From NCBI GenBank assembly GCA_964636945.1, contig CAZWVH010000015.1, forward strand, positions 1 to 48,056: DNA of 48,056 bases, given 5' to 3'. Shown here in pieces: positions 9,028 through 16,499 of this stretch. Both the position numbers and the translations under genes were made by a program. Source of the DNA: CAZADA01 sp964636945. Its GTDB lineage: Bacteria > Pseudomonadota > Alphaproteobacteria > Caulobacterales > Maricaulaceae. How positions within the stretch are numbered: position 1 is the first letter of the stretch; every line of letters begins with the position of its first letter. The notes below the pieces were generated by a model, which was given only the letters and a program-made list of their open reading frames with translations, did no database searches and was not told where the DNA came from.

Positions 9028-9813
9028 ATGTCATTGAACGGAAAAACCGCCATCGTCACCGGATCCACCAGCGGCATTGGAGAGGGCGTCGCGCGATCCT
9101 TGGCCGCCGCGGGAGCCAACATTGTGCTCAACGGATTTGGCGATCCGGACGCCATCGAGGCCTTGCGCGCAGAGTTAGAGACGACCCACGGCGTCAAAGT
9201 GATTTTCGTTGGCGCGGATCTCACAAAGCTTGATGAGCTGAACGACATGATCACCACGTCGGAGAACGCGTTGGGTCAGATTGACATCCTGGTCAACAAT
9301 GCCGGAGTTCAGCACGTCTCGCCGTTGGAAGACTTCCCGCCGGAGAAATGGGAGTTCATCATCTCGCTCAACCTTTCGGCGGCGTTTCACACCGCCCACG
9401 CAGTGTTTGCCGGGATGAAGGCGCGTGGCTATGGGCGGATTATCAATATCGCCTCCGCCCACGGTCTGGTCGCATCGCCGTTTAAGTCGGCCTATGTCGC
9501 TGCCAAGCACGGCATTCTGGGCCTGACCAAAACCATCGCGCTGGAGGGCGCCGAGCACGGCGTTACAGCCAATGCGATATGTCCTGGGTATGTGTTAACC
9601 CCGCTCGTGGAAAAGCAGATCCCGGACACCGCCGCGGCCCGCGGCATCACCGAGGACGAGGTCAAACGTGACGTGCTGTTGGCCGCACAGCCGACCAAAG
9701 AGTTCGTGACGACGGAACAGCTCGGCGCGCTGGCCGTATTTCTTGCCACAGAACACGGCGCGCAGATTAACGGCGCAGCGCTGCCGGTGGACGGCGGTTG
9801 GACCGCACAGTAA
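9028..9813 (+). CDS. bdhA: D-3-hydroxybutyrate dehydrogenase (SDR)
   Basis: A 261-aa short-chain dehydrogenase that matches D-beta-hydroxybutyrate dehydrogenases along its length. It has the nucleotide-binding TGSTSGIG at 11-18, NNAG at 90-93, and the catalytic Ser143, Tyr156 and Lys160 (ASAHG...SAYVAAKHG). It also has the family-typical VQHVSPLEDFP, GVTANAICPGYVLTPLVEKQ and the C-terminal PVDGGW. It oxidises (R)-3-hydroxybutyrate to acetoacetate with NAD+ in the cytoplasm, the step after polyhydroxybutyrate depolymerisation. CTGGAG about eight bases before ATG 9028 supports the start; longer frames running back to 8929 lie inside the MFS gene. A patatin-like gene follows within 42 bases. Confidence 0.95.
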   Translation: MSLNGKTAIVTGSTSGIGEGVARSLAAAGANIVLNGFGDPDAIEALRAELETTHGVKVIFVGADLTKLDELNDMITTSENALGQIDILVNNAGVQHVSPLEDFPPEKWEFIISLNLSAAFHTAHAVFAGMKARGYGRIINIASAHGLVASPFKSAYVAAKHGILGLTKTIALEGAEHGVTANAICPGYVLTPLVEKQIPDTAAARGITEDEVKRDVLLAAQPTKEFVTTEQLGALAVFLATEHGAQINGAALPVDGGWTAQ

Positions 9814-9854
9814 GACCGCTGAGCCGCGCCGACTCAGCACCGTGAGGAGCCCCC

Positions 9855-10958
9855 ATGAAGGACGATGCAGCCCCACCCGTTACTGGCCCCGCGCGCCGGA
9901 ACAAGAACCACAAGCGGGTCAACATCGCGCTTCAGGGTGGGGGCGCGCATGGCGCTTTCACTTGGGGCGTGTTGGACAAGTTCTTTGAAGATGACCGGAT
10001 TTGGATTGACCACATTTCTGGAACGTCCGCCGGCGCTATGAATACGGTTGTGGCGTCTCATGGCATGTATGACGGCGGCGCCGTCGGCGCCCGCGAGAAG
10101 CTTCACGAGTTTTGGAGCGCCGTCAGCCAGGCCGCGCGCTTCAGCCCGTTACAGCGCCCGGGATGGGCCCGGGTCATGGGCGACTGGTCCCTGGAAAGTT
10201 CACCGGGGTTCTTTGCCCTGAGCCTGATGCAACGCATGGCCTCGCCCTACGATCTGAACCCGTTTGACTATAATCCCCTACGGGACATCCTGGTCGAAAC
10301 CGTCGATTTTGATAAAGTTCGCGATTGCAAAGACATGGGCGTGTTCTTGTCCGCCACCAATGTAGAAACAGGGCGTCTTCGCGTGTTCTCTCGCGAGGAA
10401 ATTGATATTGACGTGACCATGGCTTCGGCATGTTTGCCTTACATGTACAAAGCGGTGGAGATCAACGGATCGCCCTATTGGGATGGCGGTTTTATCGGCA
10501 ACCCTCCATTGACGCCGTTCTTCAACAGTTCATGCACCGACGACATCATCATTGTGCAAATCAATCCGACCTTACGCGAGGGCACGCCCAAGTCGGCGTC
10601 GGACATCCGTAACCGTATGAATGAGATCACGTTCAACTCGTCACTGCTGCACGAGCTCCGGTCCATCTACATGTTGCAGACACTGGTTGACGCCGGTCAG
10701 CTCGATCCTCAAGCATACCGTAAGTTGAACATCCATGTTGTTCATGCGAACACGCGAATGGCGCACCTCGATGCATCCTCTAAATTAAACGCCGAGTGGG
10801 ATTTTTTGCAGCACCTCTTCGAGATTGGACGTGCAACTGCCGCACAGTGGCTGTCGGATCATTTCGATGATCTGGGCAATCGATCAACATTTAAGTTGGA
10901 TGAACTGTTTTCGCACCTGAAGGTGTTTCCAGAACGCGCGGCCAAGAGCCGCGTTTAG
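9855..10958 (+). CDS. Patatin-like phospholipase/hydrolase
   Basis: A 367-aa patatin-fold hydrolase. It shows the oxyanion loop GGGAHG (28-33), the nucleophile elbow GTSAG with Ser58, and the catalytic Asp210 in WDGGF, forming the Ser-Asp dyad. There is no signal peptide. GAGGAG precedes ATG 9855. Adjacent patatin and bdh genes are a recurring pair in alphaproteobacteria, and patatin-like proteins are among the candidates for intracellular lipid or polyhydroxybutyrate breakdown. The actual substrate (phospholipid, triglyceride or polyester) is not decided by sequence. The gene's stop overlaps that of a doubtful minus-strand frame. Confidence 0.9.
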   Translation: MKDDAAPPVTGPARRNKNHKRVNIALQGGGAHGAFTWGVLDKFFEDDRIWIDHISGTSAGAMNTVVASHGMYDGGAVGAREKLHEFWSAVSQAARFSPLQRPGWARVMGDWSLESSPGFFALSLMQRMASPYDLNPFDYNPLRDILVETVDFDKVRDCKDMGVFLSATNVETGRLRVFSREEIDIDVTMASACLPYMYKAVEINGSPYWDGGFIGNPPLTPFFNSSCTDDIIIVQINPTLREGTPKSASDIRNRMNEITFNSSLLHELRSIYMLQTLVDAGQLDPQAYRKLNIHVVHANTRMAHLDASSKLNAEWDFLQHLFEIGRATAAQWLSDHFDDLGNRSTFKLDELFSHLKVFPERAAKSRV

Positions 10959-11284
10959 TCGGCTTTGGTGCGTTCACTCATTCTTGGCACGTTGTGACGC
11001 ACCGCTTGAGAACGCACAAAACTGGGGCGCGGTCGATGGTTGATTTGAGCATCGTGTTCGTCGGCATTGGCGTGCTGACGTTGGGCTGCTGATCTGCCCC
11101 ATCGAGGCGGTCCAGCCGAATTGTTAGCCCCGGCGGTTGCCGCGGGCAAGATGGTTGACATTCTCCCCTCGGTTTCATCCAAGTTGAGCCAGAATCTGGC
11201 CCCGTTCACCGGCCCCTCCACGCCAAAGGGCGAGTAGAGATACTGGTCGGTGATTGCGCCTGCGCCGCAACACTCACACCACAT
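10955..11284 (-). CDS. Doubtful 109-aa ORF coupled to the hydrogenase gene
   Basis: An open frame starting at ATG 11284 inside the last codons of the hydrogenase gene (11-base overlap, ATG...TGA) and ending with a TAA that shares bases with the patatin stop. The N-terminal half (MWCECCGAGAITDQYLYSP) is Cys-rich and could be real. The C-terminal half is rich in Arg, Gln and His and looks like out-of-frame sequence; another minus frame at 10978-11178 is no better. No family is recognised. Apart from this the 315 bases between patatin and the hydrogenase hold nothing I can name. Confidence 0.22.
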   Translation of the reverse strand: MWCECCGAGAITDQYLYSPFGVEGPVNGARFWLNLDETEGRMSTILPAATAGANNSAGPPRWGRSAAQRQHANADEHDAQINHRPRPSFVRSQAVRHNVPRMSERTKAD

Positions 11285-13346
11285 GGCGCACAAGTGACGT
11301 GATCACCATCGTTTTGCGGCCATTTTCGTCACTATTGCTCAACTCGACATCGAACCGGCAGCGCTGGCCATCCGGCGCGATCACGCAAAGATCATCGCCC
11401 TGGGCGGCCGAAGCCATTCGATGGCGCAAATAATGCGGGCCGTATTGGCGCGGCGGCAGCCGGTTTGTGATCAGCGCAGCGATGTTTGCCCGGCCGTGGA
11501 CGTCACCGAACGGGGAGGCCGTGGACCACACGCCATCGGGGTGAAACAAGCGGGCCGCGCCATCGCCGTCACGCTGGTCCACATGATCAAGAAATTGCAT
11601 CAACACCGACCGCTTTGAGCGCCTTGGGGCGTAAGCGGTGTGCAGTAAGGCATGGGCCTGCGGCGAGTTTGGCGCCCTAAGCTCTGCGGCGTAGAGCGCC
11701 TGGACGTCTTGGTTTTCAAACGATCGCCGGCGCGGGGCGGTCTCATCCACGCGGTACACCGAGCGCGCGCGCTTTTGCAGGATTTCGGGATCAAGGGATT
11801 TCGGCTCGCCGCCGCCGCCCAAACAGCCGCCAACGCAGGCCATGACCTCAATGGCGACATAGTCTGTGCGCCAATCATCGGTCTCAAGCATGCGCTGAGC
11901 CGCGGCGATGCCATTGCAGACCGCCACCTTGCCCAAGCCCGGAATGTCTGCCGTCTTGACCCCTGCGCTCACGCCCCGCAATTGGCGCCATTCCAGTTGC
12001 AGCGCGTCGTTCTCGCCCATGAGGTGGGACGCAGTGCGCACCATGGCTTCCATGACCCCGCCTGAGGCGCCGAAAATCTGGGCGGCGCCGGTGCTCTCTC
12101 CGAGCGGGCTATCAAAGCGGCCGTCGTCCTCAAGCGCGGCGAACCCAATGTCGCGCGAGCGAATCATTCTGGCCAGCTCGCGCGTAGTGAGCACATGATC
12201 CACATCCCCTGCCATACCAGGTCGATTGGCCTCGTCTTTCTTGGCCGTGCAAGGCATGACGCTGACCACATAGGGTTCGATGTTTCCATCGGCGAAGTCG
12301 GACCCGAGCGAGCCCGCGAACCGGCCCCGTTTGGCGATGGCCCCATGCATTTGCTGCGGGGATTTCGTCGAGCTGAGATGGTCGAGCAGATCGGGCCGGT
12401 TGAGTTCAACCCAGTTCACCCACCCCGGACAGCAGGATGTAAACAGCGGCAGCGGCCCTTGAGCGTTCACGCGCCCCAGCAATTCGGACGCCTCCTCCAT
12501 AATGGTCAGATCGGCGGCGAAATTGGTGTCAAAGACATAGTCAAATCCCAGTCTGCGCAGCGCATTGATCAACCTGCCCGTGCTCACCGTACCCGGCTTC
12601 ATGCCAAACTCTTCACTGATGGCGATGCGCGTGGCCGGGGCAACCTGCACGACAGAAACGCGTCTTCTCGAGTCCAGGGTATGAAGGACTTCGCGCCACT
12701 GCGGCGCCTCGATCAGCGCGCCAACAGGACAGACCAGCGTGCATTGACCGCAGGAAATACAAGCCGTGTCAGCCAAGGGGGCGTCGAATGCGGTCACAGG
12801 CAACCGATCGCCTCCGCGTTCGGCAAACCCGATGACAAATTGCTGCTGGCCCGCCTCACCGCACGCTTCGGCGCACAGGCCGCACTCGATGCATTTATCC
12901 AGGTCGCGCCAGATACTTGGTGAGGTGTGATCGGTTGAGAGATGCTCGGGATGATCGGCGGACCCAATGGGAACGGTCTTCCAACGCTCCTCCCACTGGT
13001 ACTCACTGACAAGGCGCTGCAAGCTGCAAGAACCATTGACCTCACAGCGTATGCAGTCATTGGGGTGTCTGGCGAGCAGCCATTCTGCATTGGCTTCGCG
13101 AAACTGCAGCAGAGACTTGGATTGAGTTTCCACCCTTGCGCCATCTTTGGCCGGCGTGCTGCACGCCGGCTGCGGTTTGGATTCGCCGTCAATGTCCACC
13201 AGACACATGCGGCACACAGCGTGAGACGGCAGGCCGGGATGGTGACACAGCGTCGGAACATAAGCGCCCGCCGCCCGTATGGCATCAAGAACCGTGGCGC
13301 CCTTTTCCACCGCCACATCCCGTCCATTAACCGTCATGGTGATCAT
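11274..13346 (-). CDS. [FeFe]-hydrogenase with C-terminal NTF2/SnoaL-like domain
   Basis: A 690-aa multi-cluster [FeFe]-hydrogenase. In order: [2Fe-2S] domain with Cys34, Cys45, Cys48 and Cys62; His-ligated [4Fe-4S] site with His94, Cys98, Cys101 and Cys107; two [4Fe-4S] ferredoxin sites (Cys152/155/158/162 and Cys196/199/202/206); then the H-cluster domain. All three signatures are present: L1 TSCCPGW (proton-relay Cys305, ligand Cys306), L2 MPCTAKK (Cys366), L3 MACVGGC (Cys504, Cys508). GASGGVMEA and the closing LLHTAY region are intact. Residues about 578-690 then form an extra NTF2/SnoaL-like domain (MQFLDHVDQRDGDGAARLF), which is not part of standard HydA. ATG 13346 is used because GGAGGT stands 10 bases upstream; the open frame to 13451 adds 35 implausible residues. 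Maturases HydEFG are not in this window. Confidence 0.93.
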   Translation of the reverse strand: MITMTVNGRDVAVEKGATVLDAIRAAGAYVPTLCHHPGLPSHAVCRMCLVDIDGESKPQPACSTPAKDGARVETQSKSLLQFREANAEWLLARHPNDCIRCEVNGSCSLQRLVSEYQWEERWKTVPIGSADHPEHLSTDHTSPSIWRDLDKCIECGLCAEACGEAGQQQFVIGFAERGGDRLPVTAFDAPLADTACISCGQCTLVCPVGALIEAPQWREVLHTLDSRRRVSVVQVAPATRIAISEEFGMKPGTVSTGRLINALRRLGFDYVFDTNFAADLTIMEEASELLGRVNAQGPLPLFTSCCPGWVNWVELNRPDLLDHLSSTKSPQQMHGAIAKRGRFAGSLGSDFADGNIEPYVVSVMPCTAKKDEANRPGMAGDVDHVLTTRELARMIRSRDIGFAALEDDGRFDSPLGESTGAAQIFGASGGVMEAMVRTASHLMGENDALQLEWRQLRGVSAGVKTADIPGLGKVAVCNGIAAAQRMLETDDWRTDYVAIEVMACVGGCLGGGGEPKSLDPEILQKRARSVYRVDETAPRRRSFENQDVQALYAAELRAPNSPQAHALLHTAYAPRRSKRSVLMQFLDHVDQRDGDGAARLFHPDGVWSTASPFGDVHGRANIAALITNRLPPRQYGPHYLRHRMASAAQGDDLCVIAPDGQRCRFDVELSNSDENGRKTMVITSLVRHVV

Positions 13347-13681
13347 TGGGCGCCAACCTCCAATGCCCTGACTATACCACAAACAAGGATCCGAACGTAT
13401 CATTTCGCTGCCTATGGCTTCGATCCAGCAATGCGCATCACGCACAATCATTGTGCGCGCATTGCGGGGTCACGTGCGGGATTTCGGCGCGGTCGATGGT
13501 CAGGCTGTGACACCGAGCGCGTCGTGCGCTGAAGTGTAGCGCGCCGCACCGCACGCCATGTTTGACCGCAGCATTTAGTCGACCTGGTGCTGACATATGC
13601 GATCGCCATGCGCCAGACCGTCCGGCGGATGGATCACCACCACCTCTCCCGGGGTGATTTTTTCTTTGTGTTCAATCGATC
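13347..13681. other. Hydrogenase upstream region
   Basis: About 335 bases without a supported gene. It contains the GGAGGT ribosome binding site of the hydrogenase gene (13356-13361, minus strand) and a perfect 17-base palindrome listed separately. Open frames here on the plus strand are extensions of antisense frames across the hydrogenase gene and look spurious. Confidence 0.5.
13441..13457. promoter_or_regulatory. 17-bp palindrome upstream of hydrogenase gene (candidate operator)
   Basis: The sequence CGCACAATCATTGTGCG is a perfect inverted repeat with 8-base arms around a single central base, 95-111 bases before the hydrogenase start codon. It does not match the FNR consensus. Its position and symmetry fit a dimeric regulator, but no cognate regulator is identified and no -35/-10 pair was found beside it. 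Confidence 0.45.
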
Positions 13682-13762
13682 TTAGCGGACTTGACCGTGC
13701 GCGAGTGTAACAACTTGATCGGCCATGTCGGCAACAGCGTCGTCGTGCGTGTTCTGGAAACG
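13682..13762 (-). pseudogene. C-terminal scrap of an ABC transporter ATPase
   Basis: Just beyond the flippase stop codon the minus strand reads FQNTHDDAVADMADQVVTLA and then HGQVR followed by TAA at 13682-13684. This resembles the H-loop and C-terminal end of MacB/LolD-type ABC ATPases (THD..A..ADRV..L..G), including the switch His. No Walker A, signature or Walker B segment is present, and the frame is not opened by its own start. It is probably the tail left by a deletion that joined the flippase gene to a former ABC gene. Confidence 0.45.
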
Positions 13763-13764
13763 CT

Positions 13765-15255
13765 CTAAGGCTCGGATCCCATGCTGCCCTTAGCGCTTGG
13801 GGCGCGCACAGCGCTGGCGATCGAGCGTATGATGTTCAGCACCTCTGCGAATACACCCGGCGCAATCCGGCGGAGACTCAGCGCGTAGACGACGGCGCCC
13901 AAGGGGACGCAAACCAGCAAAACCAGCAGGGGGGAGGCGCTCCAAGTGTAAAGCTGGTGCTTGGCGCCCATCACGGCGGCGATCATCAGTGCTGACGCGG
14001 CTGCCGGTGGCGCGAACTGGCGCAGATAGACCGACCAAGAGAAACGGATGAGTAGGTAGATACTCCATTGCCCAATTGGTAATACGATGGCGCGCCGCAC
14101 CACATACGCCCAAACAACGGCGACCAGTCCAAATTGGTAAGCGATCACAAAGCCGATCACGTGAAGCGCGGCGCTCAGCAATCCTTGCCATAACCGCCAA
14201 TGCGGCTTGCCCATGGCGGTGAGCACGTGGCCGCGGAAAAACGCCACACAATCGATAATGCAGCCGACCGCCAAGGCTTGAACAATCGGCGTCGCTTCAG
14301 ACCAGCGCGCGCCCAATACACTGGCCACGATCTCCGGGGCCATCACCGCAATGCCACAAAAGGTCGGCAGTGCTATGCAAGCGGTGAACTGCGTGGCGCG
14401 ATAAAACACATGGCGAAAGCGCTCCATGTCATCCTGGAGCCGAGAAAATGTCGATAAAGCGATTTGGCCGCCGGCCGTGACCACCAATTGCATCACGGCA
14501 TCGCACAGGCCTTTGGCTATGGTGAAGAGACCCAGCGCCGCGGCGCCGAAGACATATGGGATCAAAAGGTAATTGGACTGGTTCTTGGCGGCATTGATGA
14601 AGTTTAGCGCGAACAGGCTGGCTCCAAAGCCAACGAGGTCTTTGAAATGCCGGGCGCGAACACGCCGGCCCGGGCGCCATTCACTGGCGCCCCAAATGAC
14701 CGCGGTGCTGACAGCTTCGTTGACCAAATGCTTCGCCACCAAGCTCCAAACGCCAAAACCCATCACCGCCATCGTCACGCCAACGACCGAGCCGGCCAAC
14801 AGTCCGCCGAACGAGCGCATCGCCAGGGTTTTGAACTTGAATTCGCGCTCCAGCATCGCTTCGTGCACGCTACGCAGTGCGCCGAGCACAAAGATCAGTG
14901 ATAGCGCCTGCAGCACCGGCTGAAGTTGCGGCTGATCGAACGCCCGAGCAAAGGCCCCTGCGCCAGCCCAACTGACCAGGGTCAGCATCACCGCCGTGGT
15001 CAGACTGGTCCAAAACGCCGTGTCCAGGTGCTCCGGTTCGACGGTCTCGCGTTGGATCAGGGCTTGGCTGAAGCCTTGCTCAAGAAACAGCTGCATCAAG
15101 ACCACGATCGTGGCCGCCAGCGCCACCACGCCAAAGGCTTCCGGTGTTAAGAGGCGCGCCAGCACAAGAAACACCAGCAAGGACAATACCTTGCCGGCCC
15201 AAGCGCTAAGGCCGGACCACAAGACACCAGCGAGCGTTTTTTGCTTTAGGCTCAT
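13765..15255 (-). CDS. Wzx-like oligosaccharide flippase
   Basis: A 496-aa polytopic membrane protein of the polysaccharide flippase (MATE/MOP superfamily) type with about 12-14 helices. The N-terminus MSLKQKTLAGVLWSGLSAWA, then LARLLTPEAFGVVALA and the EQGFSQALIQR segment, are characteristic of Wzx/RfbX/WzxC proteins, which flip lipid-linked sugar repeats across the inner membrane. ATG 15255 is preferred over an upstream GTG at 15264; neither has a strong ribosome binding site. It lies downstream of three glycosyltransferases on the same strand after a 185-base gap, so it likely exports the glycan they build. Confidence 0.92.
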   Translation of the reverse strand: MSLKQKTLAGVLWSGLSAWAGKVLSLLVFLVLARLLTPEAFGVVALAATIVVLMQLFLEQGFSQALIQRETVEPEHLDTAFWTSLTTAVMLTLVSWAGAGAFARAFDQPQLQPVLQALSLIFVLGALRSVHEAMLEREFKFKTLAMRSFGGLLAGSVVGVTMAVMGFGVWSLVAKHLVNEAVSTAVIWGASEWRPGRRVRARHFKDLVGFGASLFALNFINAAKNQSNYLLIPYVFGAAALGLFTIAKGLCDAVMQLVVTAGGQIALSTFSRLQDDMERFRHVFYRATQFTACIALPTFCGIAVMAPEIVASVLGARWSEATPIVQALAVGCIIDCVAFFRGHVLTAMGKPHWRLWQGLLSAALHVIGFVIAYQFGLVAVVWAYVVRRAIVLPIGQWSIYLLIRFSWSVYLRQFAPPAAASALMIAAVMGAKHQLYTWSASPLLVLLVCVPLGAVVYALSLRRIAPGVFAEVLNIIRSIASAVRAPSAKGSMGSEP

Positions 15256-15440
15256 CGGGGCCACACGGGGCTCAGAGGTAAGGCAAGACCAAGCCGACCA
15301 TTGAGCCCATGGCGGCGAGCGGAGCGCAGTTCAATCGCGAACGGTGCGCAAGCTCTCAACGTCGGCGCGCATTCATAGTGTCGGGAAAAGTCCGCCGATC
15401 GCCCAATTCCCGCTCGCGCTTTCAGTGTCATGGCGCACCG

Positions 15441-16499
15441 TCAGTGCATCACTGCAACCGGTGATTGCGTATGGCTGCGGTGGGCGCTTCGCCGCTTGGC
15501 GTGGCGCGCAACAAGAACCGCTGCCCACGCCCGGACGAACGGATGTACGATGCGTATGCCAACGCGATGCCACAAGGGTGAGTTTCCGATGAGCGGCGCG
15601 CGACGCAGGGCGGGCTTGATGAGACCCTCGAGCGTTCGCCAGTCCATCATGGTGGCCTTGCGGCTATCGAAATAGGGATCGGCGGACAGCGACCATTTGT
15701 GTTGGAATATGTCGAGGCTTGAGCGCTGCCATTGCGGTGACCAGCGCAAAGCAAAATAGGGCCAATCGCGCAGCTGTATCGGCCGCGCCTTCGACGGAAA
15801 CAAGTATGTGACGACTGCCGTTGGTTCAAACATCACCAGCCCGCCGTCACGCCAAACAGTCAAACAAAAGTCCAAATGTTCCTTGGTGGCGAGCAAACGC
15901 TCATCCAGTTCACCAAAACGCGCAAAGGCGTCTTTACGGACCAGCGCGCAATGAAATTCCGAACACTGCGTTGGTTCCCTTTTTAGCTCCGTGTCAACAA
16001 CGCGTTTGCCCTGGTGCAAATGGATGTCCGTGATCCGCCGGTCTTCATGTGGTTGTTTGAAGAATACATCCAGGTCCTCTGTAACCTGTCCGCCAGCTTG
16101 GTGGATTTCGGTGTGCAGCGGCAGTTTCTGACAGGTGAGCGGCGCCACCACGTCCGCGCCCGTCTCATCGGCACACGCCACCAGCGCGTCGAGCCATCCG
16201 GGCGAAACGATGACGTCATTGTCGATGAACACAACGTAGTCGGTCTCAGCTAAGCGCTGTCCGATATTGCGCGCTTCGTTGGGGCTCAAGAAATGGTCGA
16301 AGCGCTTGTATGTAAATCCATAATCACGAGCGATCCGGTCAAGATCGGCTGCCACCGACCGAGGACTTGCGCCATCAATGTAAATGACAGACGCGCCAGA
16401 GGGCGTGTGCTCTGCGAGGCTGGTCAAAGACTCGACGGCCACCCCAAAGCGTTCGCGGGGTGTAATGACAATGGTGGCGCGGGCGGCTTTATCAGTCAT
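15441..16499 (-). CDS. Family 2 glycosyltransferase
   Basis: A 352-aa GT-A-fold glycosyltransferase. Residues 8-15 give the first strand (TIVITPRE), and the region SPNEARNIG is followed by DYVVFIDNDVIVSPGWLDAL, which supplies the DxD-like DND metal/nucleotide-sugar site. The middle holds a conserved ALVRKDAF...FDERL...EHLDFCLTVW block that usually contains the catalytic base. No signal peptide or strong membrane segment is seen. It starts inside the stop of the upstream GT4 gene (ATGA at 16496-16499). Donor and acceptor are unknown; the operon context indicates surface polysaccharide assembly. Confidence 0.9.
   Translation of the reverse strand: MTDKAARATIVITPRERFGVAVESLTSLAEHTPSGASVIYIDGASPRSVAADLDRIARDYGFTYKRFDHFLSPNEARNIGQRLAETDYVVFIDNDVIVSPGWLDALVACADETGADVVAPLTCQKLPLHTEIHQAGGQVTEDLDVFFKQPHEDRRITDIHLHQGKRVVDTELKREPTQCSEFHCALVRKDAFARFGELDERLLATKEHLDFCLTVWRDGGLVMFEPTAVVTYLFPSKARPIQLRDWPYFALRWSPQWQRSSLDIFQHKWSLSADPYFDSRKATMMDWRTLEGLIKPALRRAPLIGNSPLWHRVGIRIVHPFVRAWAAVLVARHAKRRSAHRSHTQSPVAVMH

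Noticed and set aside
12195..12923. 242-aa plus-strand open frame
   Set aside because: Lies wholly antisense to the hydrogenase gene, has His/Arg/Gln-rich composition and no domain; a shadow frame.
13346..13451. Longer N-terminus of the hydrogenase from 13451
   Set aside because: The 35 extra residues have no similarity and overlap the candidate operator; GGAGGT points to ATG 13346.
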